Notes: generated by a model not told the origin, from the letters alone. DNA of 16,299 bases from an uncultured Ruminococcus sp. (GCA_945835085.1 CAMAIG010000008.1:1-16299), one strand, 5' to 3'; numbered from the stretch's first letter, positions 1 through 9,121 are shown. Made by a program: numbers and translations.

Positions 1-1110
1 ACCATTAAAAATATAGGCTCGGGCGGCGACAGATATCTGGGAGGAGAAAATCTTCTGGAGCTTCTTGCAGTCCATGTTTTCCGCAGCAATTTTGACAGGA
101 TAGCCGAAAACGGCATAACCTTCACACTTCCTCCCCGCTGTCGGGAATTTGCGGGAGCGGCAAGAGCAGTTGCCCGTTCACGAGAAGCAGAAGCCAATAT
201 GCGTCATCTCATGGAATGCCTTCGTCCCCTGTGGGAGAATACAGAGGAAAAGCGGGAGGAATTTGAGCGGGGACTCATCTGCGTGGATCTTTTCGATAAA
301 AGCGGCAGGCTTATCCCGAGATTTGAGCTTAATGTGTCAGAGGAGGAGCTTATAGGTATTATTAGGGAAAATATAGCAGCAGGGATAGATAATTTCTTCA
401 CCTCCATGAGTCTTGCATATAAGTCCTCGGACGAAGAGCTTCCCGATAATATAGGCATAATGCTTGCGGGAAATTCCTGCCGCAGCAGCCTTGTTACCGA
501 GATATTCCTTGAAAAATTCGGAGAGGGCGCCGAAAAGCTCCGTCCCCTTTCGGGAGGGAAGGATATCACCTTCACACTTTTCCCCCCTCTTGGCACCGAG
601 GACGCATACGAGCTTATGGAAAGCAGGGGCATAGACCCCCATCGTGACAGCCTTGAATATCCCACGGGAAAAACAGGAGTTGCCTTCGGACTGATCATGT
701 GCCGAAAGGGCGGCACCATAGAAAGAACATCTCTTGGCAGACCCGATGAGGAGATACCCTTCAGATATTTCATCGGCAGCAGCCGAAGAGGAAAATTCTC
801 AGCCCTCACCTCCGACAGTGTACCTATGAGTGTAACGGGCAGACCCGATTACAATGTCTGGTATTTCTTCACCGAAGCAGACGAGGACACCTTTGAGATA
901 TACTATACCTCCGTGTCCGAAGCGGTCACAGGCAATATGCCCATAGACAATGTGCAGAAAAAGAAATGCCGCCTGAATATGACCTACGAAAATGCAAACA
1001 TTTATATCAGAGCAACAGGTCCCAGAACCATACAATACGCAGCAGCCACCGAAAGCGGCATAGGCTTTGAAAATTATCTTAGCAGGCTTGTGACCGTGGA
1101 GCTTGAATGA
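1..1110 (+). CDS. Hsp70/DnaK-like chaperone family protein, C-terminal 369 residues (5' truncated by window edge)
   Basis: The reading frame is open from the first base to the TGA at 1108-1110, so the gene starts upstream of the window. Near the visible N-end is GGDRYLGGENLL, which resembles the Hsp70 nucleotide-domain segment GGxxLGGxDF. Further on, IGIMLAGNSCRSSLV resembles the Hsp70 phosphate/adenosine-binding segment (LVGGSSRIPxV in DnaK). The last ~120 residues have alternating hydrophobic character, compatible with a beta-type substrate-binding region, but they do not look like canonical DnaK. This is therefore probably one of the divergent Hsp70-like proteins common in Clostridia rather than the housekeeping chaperone. 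An internal ATG at 199 lies in the middle of the ATPase domain and is not the start. No good terminator follows; the next gene has its own promoter. Family assignment is fairly sure, the client or role is unknown. Confidence 0.8.
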   Translation, partial: TIKNIGSGGDRYLGGENLLELLAVHVFRSNFDRIAENGITFTLPPRCREFAGAARAVARSREAEANMRHLMECLRPLWENTEEKREEFERGLICVDLFDKSGRLIPRFELNVSEEELIGIIRENIAAGIDNFFTSMSLAYKSSDEELPDNIGIMLAGNSCRSSLVTEIFLEKFGEGAEKLRPLSGGKDITFTLFPPLGTEDAYELMESRGIDPHRDSLEYPTGKTGVAFGLIMCRKGGTIERTSLGRPDEEIPFRYFIGSSRRGKFSALTSDSVPMSVTGRPDYNVWYFFTEADEDTFEIYYTSVSEAVTGNMPIDNVQKKKCRLNMTYENANIYIRATGPRTIQYAAATESGIGFENYLSRLVTVELE

Positions 1111-1157
1111 TATCCCGCATTTTTTTTGAAAAATATGCAGATGGCAGGAAAAAGCTC

Positions 1158-1186
1158 TTGAAAAAGCAAAACATATGTGCTATAAT
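1158..1186 (+). promoter_or_regulatory. Sigma-A promoter of radC-uvrA (extended -10)
   Basis: TTGAAA (1158-1163) and a perfect TATAAT (1181-1186) are separated by exactly 17 bp. TGC stands directly before the -10 hexamer (1178-1180), making it an extended -10. Transcription should start near 1193, giving a leader of about 40 nt before the radC ATG at 1233. LexA-type operators overlap the spacer and the predicted start site. Confidence 0.85.
1168..1181. promoter_or_regulatory. Possible second, weaker LexA box in the -35/-10 spacer
   Basis: The minus-strand reading AGCACATATGTTTT fits CGAACRNRYGTTYC at 11 of 14 positions, with one good half site (GTTT) and a symmetric ACATATGT core. It lies between the -35 and -10 hexamers, 20 bp centre-to-centre from the stronger box at 1188-1201, so the two would lie about two helical turns apart on the same DNA face. 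It could also be a chance AT-rich palindrome. Confidence 0.4.
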
Positions 1187-1210
1187 AGAAACATAAGTTC
1201 CGCTATTATA
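1181..1210. repeat. Inverted repeat overlapping the -10 element and SOS box
   Basis: TATAATAG (1181-1188) is repeated in inverse orientation as CTATTATA (1203-1210), with a 14-bp spacer that holds most of the SOS box. The left arm contains the -10 hexamer. The right arm places a second TATAAT on the minus strand. It may add symmetry to the operator or be incidental. Confidence 0.6.
1188..1201. promoter_or_regulatory. LexA-binding SOS box in the radC-uvrA promoter
   Basis: Read on the minus strand this 14-mer is GGAACTTATGTTTC. It matches the Bacillus LexA/DinR consensus CGAACRNRYGTTYC at 12 of 14 positions, differing at positions 1 and 6. It begins two bases after the -10 hexamer and covers the predicted transcription start, where a bound repressor would block initiation. 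uvrA is a classical SOS gene and lexA is encoded at the other end of this window. The match is directly visible; binding is inferred. Confidence 0.75.
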
Positions 1211-1232
1211 ATGTTACAGAGCAGGTGAAGCA

Positions 1233-2036
1233 ATGAGCAAAAAGCGAAAATCAATGGAGGACGTTATCAGCACTACCGCCAAGGACGAGCTTGACAAAGC
1301 CATTGAGGAGAAAAAGGCAGAGCTTGTCACCGATCGGGTAAAGGCTCTCACACCCGACCAGACCCATACAGGTCATCGTCAGCGGGTGAAGGACAGATTT
1401 ATCGCCTCGGGACTTGAAGGCTTTGCACCCCATGAGGTGCTGGAGCTGCTGCTTTTCTATGCCATTCCGAGGAAGGACACCAAGCAGCTTGCCCATACGC
1501 TTATTAAGCGCTTCGGCAGTCTGGCGGGAGTGATGAAGGCGGATATTTCCGAGCTTACAAGGATAGACGGCATATCGGAAAACGCAGCCCTGCTCATAAA
1601 GCTTATCCCCGAAACCGCAAAGAAATGCTCTGCCGAGGAAGCGGTGAATGTTTCCTATACCAATACCCGTATGCTTGCAGAGCTGTTTGCTCCGCAGTTT
1701 GCAGGCTGCAGCGCCGAGAAATTCCTGCTTGCCTGCTTTGATAATAACCTGTGTGTGCTGAGCATCAAGGAAATAAGCCGAGGCACATCGGTGAGCGCCG
1801 CCATAAATATGCGACTGGTAATGGAAGAAGTCATACGGACAGGCTGCACCATGGCAGCCCTTTCCCATAATCACCCAAAAGGCTCTCCGAATCCGTCGGA
1901 TATGGATATCAGCATAACCCGCAGGATAAACGAGCATCTCAGGGCAGTAGAAGTGGGACTGATGGACCACATTATCGTGGGAGAGAACAAGACCTATTCC
2001 ATGCGTGAGGGCGGGGATCTGGGAATATTCGACTGA
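1233..2036 (+). CDS. radC: RadC-family JAB-domain protein
   Basis: This 267-residue protein has the RadC layout. A charged N-terminal extension of about 45 residues is followed by a helix-hairpin-helix-like region (about 60-125, including [15 protein letters not shown]). The C-terminal JAB/MPN metalloprotease-fold domain (about 140-260) carries [14 protein letters not shown], which fits the JAMM pattern HxH-x7-S-x2-D with H212, H214, S222 and D225. The family was once called a DNA repair protein; its biochemical role is unresolved, and metal-dependent hydrolase activity is inferred from the motif. The ATG at 1233 follows AGGTGA (1224-1229). The gene stops 37 bp before uvrA and shares its SOS-type promoter, which supports a DNA-damage link in this organism. 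The usual length for the family is about 220-230 residues, so the N-terminal extension is somewhat long. Confidence 0.93.
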   Translation: MSKKRKSMEDVISTTAKDELDKAIEEKKAELVTDRVKALTPDQTHTGHRQRVKDRFIASGLEGFAPHEVLELLLFYAIPRKDTKQLAHTLIKRFGSLAGVMKADISELTRIDGISENAALLIKLIPETAKKCSAEEAVNVSYTNTRMLAELFAPQFAGCSAEKFLLACFDNNLCVLSIKEISRGTSVSAAINMRLVMEEVIRTGCTMAALSHNHPKGSPNPSDMDISITRRINEHLRAVEVGLMDHIIVGENKTYSMREGGDLGIFD

Positions 2037-2073
2037 TAACATTGCGGCAGTCAAAGTGAAAAGAGGAAAAACA

Positions 2074-4899
2074 ATGCCTATTGATAAAATTATAATCAGA
2101 GGTGCAAGAGAGCATAATCTGAAGAATGTGGATGTAGACCTTCCCCGTGATAAGCTCATCGTAATGACAGGGCTTTCAGGCTCGGGAAAATCCTCTCTTG
2201 CCTTCGATACCATATATGCAGACGGTCAGAGAAGATATGTGGAGAGTCTGTCGTCCTATGCAAGAATGTTTCTCGGTCAGATGGACAAGCCCGATGTAGA
2301 TCTCATCGAGGGACTTTCCCCCGCCATATCCATTGACCAGAAAACCACCTCAAAAAATCCCCGTTCCACCGTGGGAACGGTCACGGAAATATACGATTAT
2401 TTCCGTCTGCTCTTTGCAAGAATAGGCATACCCCACTGTCCCGAATGCGGCAGGGAGATAAAGCAGCAGACCGTTGACCAGATCTGTGACAAGATATCCT
2501 CACTCCCGGAGGGTACAAGGATTCAGATACTTGCCCCAATAATCAGAGGAAGAAAGGGCGAGCATATCAAGGAGCTTGAAAGCGCAAGAAAATCGGGCTA
2601 TGTCCGTGTAAGATGCGACGGGATAGTGTACGATCTTTCCGAAGAGATAAAGCTTGAAAAGAATAAAAAGCATACCATAGAAATAGTGGTGGACAGGCTT
2701 GTGGTAAAGCCCGAAATGGGCTCCCGTCTTTCAGACAGCATAGAAACCGCCGCATCACTTTCGGGAGGCACAGTGCTGTGCGACGTAACAGGGGGAGAGG
2801 AAATGCTTTTCTCCCAGAACTACGCCTGCCCCGAGCATGGAGTGTCAATGGAGGAGCTTAGCCCCCGAATGTTCTCCTTCAATAACCCCTACGGTGCCTG
2901 CCCAAAGTGTACGGGTCTGGGAGTTTTCAAGAAAATTGACCCCGACCTGATAATCCCCAACCGCCTTCTTTCCATCAGGCAGGGAGCGGTAAAGGCAAGC
3001 GGCTGGTCAACCACCGACGAAAACTCCATTGCAATGATGTATTTCAAGGGCATCGCACAGTATTACGGTCATTCCACCGATGAACCACTGGAAAACTGGA
3101 GCGAGGAAGCCATAAACGCCATACTTTTCGGCACGGGAGATCAGAAGCTGAAGCTCCACCGCACCACCTCCTACGGCGGAGGAATATATTACCAGCCTTT
3201 TGAGGGCGTGGTGAACAACCTGGAACGGCGCTACCGTGACAGCAATTCCGAGTGGAGCAAGGCGGATATCGAGCAGTACATGAGCGAGGAGCTTTGCCCC
3301 GACTGCCATGGAAAAAGACTCAAAAAGGAGATACTCGGAGTTACCGTTGGAAACAAGAGCATTGCGGAGGTAACGGATATGTCCGTTGCCGAATGCTGCC
3401 GCTTCTTTGAAAGCCTTGAAATGACCGACCGTGAGAAATTCATAGCCGAGCGAATAGTCAAGGAAATAAACAGCAGACTTGGATTTCTGAGCAGTGTGGG
3501 GCTTGAATATCTGACCCTGTCCCGTTCCGCAGGAACACTTTCGGGAGGAGAATCCCAGAGAATACGCCTTGCCACACAGATAGGCTCCTCTCTTGTAGGG
3601 GTGCTCTATATCCTTGACGAGCCTTCCATAGGGCTTCACCAGCGTGATAACGACAAGCTAATAGCAACTCTATGCCGCCTTCGTGACCTTGGAAACACGC
3701 TTATCGTGGTCGAGCATGACGAGGACACCATGCGTGCCGCCGATTTCATAGTAGATATCGGACCCTATGCGGGAGTAAACGGCGGAGAGATACTCTGCAC
3801 AGGAACAGTGGAGGATATCTGCAAATGTGAGCGTTCCCTTACGGGAGCATATCTCAGCGGCAGAAGGAAGGTACCCGTTCCCGAGATACGCCGCAAAGGC
3901 AACGGCAGCTTCCTCACAGTAAAGGGAGCAAGGGAAAATAACCTTAAAAATATAGACGTGTCCGTTCCCCTGGGCACCTTTACCTGTGTCACGGGAGTAT
4001 CGGGCTCGGGAAAATCCTCCCTTGTAAATCAGATAATCTATAAGCACCTTGCCGCAAAGCTCAACCGTGCAAGGACCCGTCCGGGCAAATTTGACTGCAT
4101 AGAGGGTATCGAAGCTCTCGACAAGATAATTGCCATAGACCAGTCCCCCATCGGCAAAACTCCCCGTTCAAATCCCGCCACCTACACAGGTGTGTTCAAC
4201 GATATCCGTGACCTTTTTGCCGAAACCAACGATGCAAAAATGCACGGCTATACCTCGGGCAGATTTTCCTTCAATGTAAAGGGCGGAAGATGCGAAGCCT
4301 GCGAGGGCGACGGCATCATCAAGATCGAGATGCATTTTCTCCCCGATGTATACGTTCCCTGCGAGGTATGCAAGGGCAGGCGCTATAACCGTGAAACCCT
4401 TGAAGTAAGGTATAAGGGCAAAAACATATACGATGTCCTTGAAATGACCGTAGATGAGGGCACGGAATTCTTTGCAAACCATAATAAGATATACCGGAAG
4501 CTCAAAACCTTACAAGAGGTAGGTCTTGGATATATCAAGATAGGTCAGCCCGCAACCACACTTTCGGGAGGAGAAGCCCAGCGAGTAAAGCTTGCCACAG
4601 AGCTTGCCCGCCGTTCCACAGGCAGGACCATATATATTCTTGACGAGCCTACCACAGGACTTCACACCGCAGATGTCCATAAGCTGCTGGAGGTGCTCCA
4701 AAGCCTTACGGACAGCGGCAACACCGTCCTTGTCATTGAGCATAATCTTGACGTGATAAAATCCGCCGACTATATCATCGACCTTGGACCCGAGGGCGGC
4801 GATAAGGGAGGAACTCTCGTAGCCGCAGGCACACCCGAAGAAATAGCCCGCTGCAAAAACAGCTACACGGGCAAGTACCTTAAACCAATGCTTAAATAA
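2074..4899 (+). CDS. uvrA: Excinuclease ABC subunit A
   Basis: UvrA is the DNA-damage sensor ATPase of nucleotide excision repair; it loads UvrB onto lesions. The predicted 941 residues match the E. coli length (940). It contains two ABC ATPase halves: Walker [10 protein letters not shown] at 33-41 and GVSGSGKSS at 641-649, signatures LSGGESQR at 489-496 and LSGGEAQR at 830-837, and Walker [11 protein letters not shown] (513-522) and [10 protein letters not shown] (855-864). The C-terminal zinc module has C740, C743, C763 and C766. The first zinc module reads CPEH (252-255) and CPKC (276-279), so one cysteine ligand is replaced by histidine. The ATG at 2074 is chosen because AGAGGA lies at 2062-2067 and the product starts [18 protein letters not shown], the usual UvrA N-terminus; an in-frame ATG at 2005 lies inside radC and lacks this support. 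It is the second gene of a radC-uvrA operon under a predicted LexA box. Confidence 0.98.
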   Translation: MPIDKIIIRGAREHNLKNVDVDLPRDKLIVMTGLSGSGKSSLAFDTIYADGQRRYVESLSSYARMFLGQMDKPDVDLIEGLSPAISIDQKTTSKNPRSTVGTVTEIYDYFRLLFARIGIPHCPECGREIKQQTVDQICDKISSLPEGTRIQILAPIIRGRKGEHIKELESARKSGYVRVRCDGIVYDLSEEIKLEKNKKHTIEIVVDRLVVKPEMGSRLSDSIETAASLSGGTVLCDVTGGEEMLFSQNYACPEHGVSMEELSPRMFSFNNPYGACPKCTGLGVFKKIDPDLIIPNRLLSIRQGAVKASGWSTTDENSIAMMYFKGIAQYYGHSTDEPLENWSEEAINAILFGTGDQKLKLHRTTSYGGGIYYQPFEGVVNNLERRYRDSNSEWSKADIEQYMSEELCPDCHGKRLKKEILGVTVGNKSIAEVTDMSVAECCRFFESLEMTDREKFIAERIVKEINSRLGFLSSVGLEYLTLSRSAGTLSGGESQRIRLATQIGSSLVGVLYILDEPSIGLHQRDNDKLIATLCRLRDLGNTLIVVEHDEDTMRAADFIVDIGPYAGVNGGEILCTGTVEDICKCERSLTGAYLSGRRKVPVPEIRRKGNGSFLTVKGARENNLKNIDVSVPLGTFTCVTGVSGSGKSSLVNQIIYKHLAAKLNRARTRPGKFDCIEGIEALDKIIAIDQSPIGKTPRSNPATYTGVFNDIRDLFAETNDAKMHGYTSGRFSFNVKGGRCEACEGDGIIKIEMHFLPDVYVPCEVCKGRRYNRETLEVRYKGKNIYDVLEMTVDEGTEFFANHNKIYRKLKTLQEVGLGYIKIGQPATTLSGGEAQRVKLATELARRSTGRTIYILDEPTTGLHTADVHKLLEVLQSLTDSGNTVLVIEHNLDVIKSADYIIDLGPEGGDKGGTLVAAGTPEEIARCKNSYTGKYLKPMLK

Positions 4900-4913
4900 A
4901 ACACATAAACAAG

Positions 4914-4960
4914 CAGACCCGCTTTCCGATAATGTTTTTCGGGAAGCGGGTCTGTTTTAT
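4914..4960. terminator. Bidirectional intrinsic terminator between uvrA and the activase gene
   Basis: Arms CAGACCCGCTTTCCGA (4914-4929) and TCGGGAAGCGGGTCTG (4939-4954) form a 16-bp stem with one G-T wobble and a 9-nt loop, followed on the plus strand by TTTTATTATTT. On the minus strand the hairpin is followed by a moderately T-rich TTGTTTATGTG. It sits between two convergent stop codons (4899 and 4974) and probably serves both genes. The stem base AGACCCG/CGGGTCT recurs in the hairpins at 14104 and 14283. Confidence 0.92.
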
Positions 4961-4973
4961 TATTTCAAATCCA

Positions 4974-7928
4974 TTATTTGCGGTCAGAAGCCTGCTTAAT
5001 AGCAGCTTCAAGGCTTCTCAGGCGTATCTTTACAGCGCCGAGATTGCTTATTTCGTCGATCTTGAGCTGTGTATAGAACTTATCCTTTTCCTCCAGGATA
5101 GAGCGCACCTCGTCGGTAGTGACTGCATCTATGCCGCAGCCGAAGGATACAAGCTGAACAAGCTGCATATCGGGCTGAGTAGTGACATATTGAGCCGCCC
5201 TGTAAAGACGGGAGTGATATGTCCACTGATTAAGCACATGAAGCACGGGAGTGTCTGCAAGATGACTTATGCTGTCCTCGGTGATAACAGCCATGCCGAG
5301 AGAGGTGATAAGCTTATGTATGCCGTGATTTATCTCGGGGTCAACGTGATATGGACGTCCGCTGAGAACGATTATGGGCATATTTTTGCTTCTTGCCTCA
5401 GCAATTATCTCCGAGCCCTTCTTAATGATATCGCTGCGGTAGCTTTCAAGAGCCTTCATGCCCTCATTCCATGCAGCCTTGATATCCTTTTTGCCAAGCT
5501 TATATTTTGCAAAGCTCTTGCCGATAGCCTCCGCAACGTGATTTTCAAGGTTGATGTCCATGTAGGGATATAGGAAATTATCCGCATTAAGCTCGGGGAT
5601 ATTCGCCTTTAAAAGCTCGGGATAATATGCCACAACAGGGCAGTTGTAGTTGTTGTCGGAATTGCCCTCGTCAATGTTGTAGGTTTCGCAGGGGTAGAAG
5701 ATGATATCCGCACCCTGCTCCAGAAGGTCCACAATATGTCCGTGAGCAAGCTTGGCGGGATAGCAAACTGTATCCGAAGGGATAGTGTGCTGACCCTTAT
5801 AATACATATCTCTGGAGCTTTCTCCCGAAGCAATTACCTTAAATCCCAGCTGATTGAAGAAGGTCTTCCAGAAGGGCAGCTGCTCATAGAAGCCGAGAAC
5901 GAGGGGCAGACCGATGGTTGCCTTGGGGCTTTCGGGGTCGCCTGTTTCCATAACGCTTCTCAGGCGCTTGTATTTGTATTCATAAAGGCAGGGAGCTTCC
6001 GCAGTCTTTTTGAGTCCCGCACCTCTTTCGCAGCGGTTTCCGCTGATGAACTTGTGTCCGTCGGAGAAGGTTATCATTGTAAGGGAGCATTTTGCGGTAC
6101 AGCCGCCGCAGTTCATCTGCTTTGATTTATAGGAGAAATCTTTGAGAGCCTCTGCACCGATTATGGTGCTCTGCAGCCTGTTTTCAGCCGCAGCACATTC
6201 CTTTGCATAGAGTGCAGCGCCGAATGCGCCCATAAGTCCCGCAATGGCAGGTCTGATAACATCTCTGCCGATCTCCTGCTCGAATGCCCTCAGCACAGCG
6301 TCATTAAGAAAGGTTCCTCCCTGAACAACGATATTTGTGCCAAGCTCCTCGGCGGAATTTGCACGAATAACCTTATAAATAGCGTTCTTTATGATAGAGG
6401 AGGACAGTCCTGCGGAGATATCCTCCACGGAAGCGCCGTCCTTCTGAGCCTGCTTAACGGAGCTGTTCATGAACACAGTGCATCTTGAACCGAGATCCAC
6501 GGGGCGCTCCGCAAAAAGCCCCAGCTTTGCAAAATCAGCGATATCATGATCCATAGCCTGTGCAAAGGTCTGGATAAACGAGCCGCAGCCCGATGAACAA
6601 GCTTCATTGAGCATGATGCTGTCGATAGCGTGATTTTTTATCTTGAAGCACTTGATGTCCTGTCCGCCGATATCAATGATAAAGTCAACATCGGGGCAGA
6701 AATAGGAAGCCGCCTTGTAGTGAGCAACAGTTTCAACCAGACCGTAATCCACGCCAACGCCCGCCTTGATAAGGTCCTCGCCGTAGCCTGTAACAGCGGA
6801 GGAACGGATAACTATCCTCTCTCCCGCAAGGCTGTATATCTCGGAAAGCTGCTTTGTAATAACGTTAAGGGGCTGTCCCTTATTGGAGATGTAGTGGCTG
6901 TAAAGAAGCTTTCCCTCGGGAGTGATAAGTACAAGCTTTGTGGTAGTTGAGCCTGCGTCAATGCCGAGATATGCCTCGCCCTCGTAAGTATTAATGTCCT
7001 CGGTGGGAAGATCGTGCTTGCCGTGACGGGCAAGGAACTCATCATACTGAGCCTGATTTTCAAAAAGTCTTTTTCCCGTGATTATGTCGTCATTAACCTT
7101 AGCAGCACGCATCTTTGAAACGATCTCTCCGGCGGAAAAGCTCTCGCCTTCTGCCTCATCGGCATAAAGTGCGCTGCCGTATGCCATAAAGCACTGAGCG
7201 TTTTCGGGGAACACAGCATTTTCATCGGAAAGCTTCAGAGTGTCAACGAATGCCTTTCTAAGTCCCTTCACGAATGTAAGAGGACCGCCCAGAAAAAGCA
7301 CCTTTCCTTTTATCTCTCTGCCCTGTGCAAGACCCGAAACTGTCTGGTCAACCACCGCCTGAAAAATGGAAGCGGAAATATCCTCACGTCTTGCACCCTG
7401 GTTGAGCAGGGGCTGGATATCGGATTTTGCGAAAACTCCGCAGCGTGAAGCGATGGGATAAAGCTTCTCGGCTTTGAGAGCCAGAGCATCCATTTCATCA
7501 ACGGAAATTCCGAGCAGAGTAGCCATCTGGTCAATAAATGCACCCGTACCGCCTGCACAGGAGCCGTTCATTCGCTGCTCCGTGCCCCCTGTGAGGAAGA
7601 TTATCTTTGCGTCCTCGCCGCCAAGCTCGATAACGCAGTCGGCGTCGGGATAATCCTTCTTTACGGAGATAAACGCACTGTGTACCTCCTGAACAAAGGG
7701 CAGTGCCGCAGCATTTGCAAGACCAAGACCCGCAGAGCCTGTTATGGCAAGCCTGAACTGAGCCTCGGGATAAAGCTTTCCTATCTCTTCGATCTGCTCC
7801 GCAGCGGTTTCTCTTACCTTTGAGAAATGGCGCTGGTACTTTGAGTAAATTATCCTTCCTTCATCAAGGATAACGGTCTTAACTGTTGTTGAGCCTATGT
7901 CTACACCAAGAGAGTAAGTTTTTGACAT
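4974..7928 (-). CDS. Fused 2-hydroxyacyl-CoA dehydratase activase (two BcrAD/BadFG-type ATPase domains plus DUF2229)
   Basis: The 984-residue protein begins with two tandem ASKHA-fold ATPase domains of the HgdC/BadF family. Domain 1 (about 5-255) starts with GVDIGSTTVK; domain 2 (about 320-575) starts with GIDAGSTTTK. Each keeps the two cysteines that in HgdC hold a subunit-bridging [4Fe-4S] cluster: C124 (GSCAGGTGAF) and C163 in domain 1, C444 and C483 in domain 2. The two domains could therefore form an intramolecular pseudo-dimer. A cysteine-rich linker follows (C607, C610, C614, C633). The C-terminal part (about 670-950) is DUF2229/HgdB-like, with C722, C747, C763 and C931. The family uses ATP hydrolysis to fire low-potential electrons into dehydratases or double-cubane reductases; the substrate here is unknown. 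Larger homologues of about 1400 residues carry a further C-terminal module absent here. The ATG is preceded by AGGAAGG. It is the last gene of the cluster, 25 bp after aroK. Confidence 0.9.
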   Translation of the reverse strand: MSKTYSLGVDIGSTTVKTVILDEGRIIYSKYQRHFSKVRETAAEQIEEIGKLYPEAQFRLAITGSAGLGLANAAALPFVQEVHSAFISVKKDYPDADCVIELGGEDAKIIFLTGGTEQRMNGSCAGGTGAFIDQMATLLGISVDEMDALALKAEKLYPIASRCGVFAKSDIQPLLNQGARREDISASIFQAVVDQTVSGLAQGREIKGKVLFLGGPLTFVKGLRKAFVDTLKLSDENAVFPENAQCFMAYGSALYADEAEGESFSAGEIVSKMRAAKVNDDIITGKRLFENQAQYDEFLARHGKHDLPTEDINTYEGEAYLGIDAGSTTTKLVLITPEGKLLYSHYISNKGQPLNVITKQLSEIYSLAGERIVIRSSAVTGYGEDLIKAGVGVDYGLVETVAHYKAASYFCPDVDFIIDIGGQDIKCFKIKNHAIDSIMLNEACSSGCGSFIQTFAQAMDHDIADFAKLGLFAERPVDLGSRCTVFMNSSVKQAQKDGASVEDISAGLSSSIIKNAIYKVIRANSAEELGTNIVVQGGTFLNDAVLRAFEQEIGRDVIRPAIAGLMGAFGAALYAKECAAAENRLQSTIIGAEALKDFSYKSKQMNCGGCTAKCSLTMITFSDGHKFISGNRCERGAGLKKTAEAPCLYEYKYKRLRSVMETGDPESPKATIGLPLVLGFYEQLPFWKTFFNQLGFKVIASGESSRDMYYKGQHTIPSDTVCYPAKLAHGHIVDLLEQGADIIFYPCETYNIDEGNSDNNYNCPVVAYYPELLKANIPELNADNFLYPYMDINLENHVAEAIGKSFAKYKLGKKDIKAAWNEGMKALESYRSDIIKKGSEIIAEARSKNMPIIVLSGRPYHVDPEINHGIHKLITSLGMAVITEDSISHLADTPVLHVLNQWTYHSRLYRAAQYVTTQPDMQLVQLVSFGCGIDAVTTDEVRSILEEKDKFYTQLKIDEISNLGAVKIRLRSLEAAIKQASDRK

Positions 7929-7953
7929 TATCTGAATTCCTTCCTGATATTAA

Positions 7954-8451
7954 TTACACCGATACAGTTTCGATTATTTTTTTCGCTATCTCCTCGGGAG
8001 TGCCGCAGCCGCTGACATCTGCTCCCGAATGAGCCGAATAAATGGGCGCTCTTGTGTTGTAAAGAGCCTCCAGAGATTCCTTTGAGTTTGCCATAACGAT
8101 AGGACGGTTGGTGTCCCCCGAGATGCGTTCCCAGCAAATATCATAGGGAGTATTGATGTAAACCACCGTGCCCCGCTTTGCAGCTTCCTCTGCATTGATA
8201 TCCTTGAGCATTGCGCCGCCGCCGCAGGCAATTACGCCGCCCTTATCCCCGAGAGCCTTCACAGCCTCGGTTTCGGCACTTCTGAAATAGTCCTCTCCCT
8301 TTTCGGAAAATATCTGAGGGATAGTCATTTTCTCGGTTTCCACTATGTATTCGTCCATATCCGTGAAGGAGCAGCCGAGCTTTTCGGCAATTTTCCTTCC
8401 TATGGTAGATTTTCCGCAGCCCATAAAGCCGCAAAGATATATCGCCTGCAT
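7954..8451 (-). CDS. aroK: Shikimate kinase
   Basis: This enzyme phosphorylates shikimate with ATP at the fifth step of chorismate (aromatic amino acid) biosynthesis in the cytosol. The 165-residue protein, a normal length for the family, has Walker A GFMGCGKST (8-16) and the shikimate-binding DMD (31-33) and FRSAE (56-60, with R57). It also has the GGG loop (77-79), the lid arginine in NRPIV (R116), and RAPIY near the end (R134). AAGGG lies upstream of the ATG. It lies within a four-gene minus-strand cluster between an unknown 216-residue gene and the CoA activase gene; no other aro gene is nearby, which is unusual for the pathway. Confidence 0.96.
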   Translation of the reverse strand: MQAIYLCGFMGCGKSTIGRKIAEKLGCSFTDMDEYIVETEKMTIPQIFSEKGEDYFRSAETEAVKALGDKGGVIACGGGAMLKDINAEEAAKRGTVVYINTPYDICWERISGDTNRPIVMANSKESLEALYNTRAPIYSAHSGADVSGCGTPEEIAKKIIETVSV

Positions 8452-8470
8452 TTAAATGCACCCTTTCGGT

Positions 8471-9121
8471 TTATATTTCAACAGCCTCGCCGAAATCATC
8501 GGCAGAGAACTCCTTTATTTTCTCAAAAAGCTCTTCCTCCAGGCAGGAATAGAACATTGCAAACAGCACGTCCGCAAATCCCAGAAGGAACATATTCTTG
8601 TTAGTAATTCGTGACAAAGAGCTTACATGGGTATAAATGTATGTCTTGAACCAGTCGGCATTATACGGAGGCAGCTTCTTGCCCTTTCTCACCAGATATT
8701 TTATCTCCATAAAGCTCTCGGTAACGGTATCGTCGTAATTCTCCGCACCCTTTGCCAGCACCGCCTGATAGACCTTATAAAGCTGGTCGTCGGTCATAGG
8801 GCCGCTGTCGCCCTTGATATTTTTAAGCACGGGTATCCTTACCGCAAGGCTGTAAACTATAAGGGGAAGCACCCTGTTGTATTCCTCCCCAGTCATTTCC
8901 CGACAGCTGTCGTTGTCAAGCCGCAGACCGAGAGCCGTAAGGGAATCCGTGTCATATATGTTGTTAAGGACGATCTTAAGAGCGTCCTTGATATCCACCG
9001 AATAGAAGCTTTCCTCTGCAATGGAATATATGTACTTTACCGCATTGAAAAGGCATACGCCTCCCTTAACTATGGCGTCCGCCAGACCGTTAACGGCATT
9101 CTGCTCATTGATAAATTCCAT
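8471..9121 (-). CDS. Uncharacterised 216-residue protein
   Basis: I do not recognise this protein. It is acidic and largely helical in character, with no signal peptide, clear membrane segment or metal-binding motif. The most patterned parts are an N-terminal helical stretch (NGLADAIVKGGVCLFNAVKY) and a hydrophobic C-terminal stretch (FLLGFADVLFAMFYSCLEEE). The ATG at 9121 is preceded by AAAGGA. The gene lies 30 bp downstream of the 582-residue zinc-ribbon gene and 19 bp upstream of aroK, so it is almost certainly cotranscribed with both. Codon use and GC look like its neighbours. It may be functionally paired with the upstream unknown gene. Confidence 0.8.
   Translation of the reverse strand: MEFINEQNAVNGLADAIVKGGVCLFNAVKYIYSIAEESFYSVDIKDALKIVLNNIYDTDSLTALGLRLDNDSCREMTGEEYNRVLPLIVYSLAVRIPVLKNIKGDSGPMTDDQLYKVYQAVLAKGAENYDDTVTESFMEIKYLVRKGKKLPPYNADWFKTYIYTHVSSLSRITNKNMFLLGFADVLFAMFYSCLEEELFEKIKEFSADDFGEAVEI

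Noticed and set aside
1117..1138. GCAT/ATGC hairpin with A/T run after the Hsp70-like gene
   Set aside because: Only four GC-containing pairs plus a T/A stretch with a bulge; too weak to call an intrinsic terminator.
1251..2213. Long minus-strand open frame (320 codons) opposite radC and the uvrA start
   Set aside because: It is antisense to two well-supported genes, has no family motif and no ribosome-binding context; it reflects the codon bias of the real strand.
3007..3639. Minus-strand open frame of 210 codons within uvrA
   Set aside because: It lies entirely antisense to conserved UvrA domains.
4932..5573. Plus-strand open frame of 213 codons running from the terminator into the activase gene
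   Set aside because: It starts inside the terminator hairpin and is antisense to conserved activase sequence.
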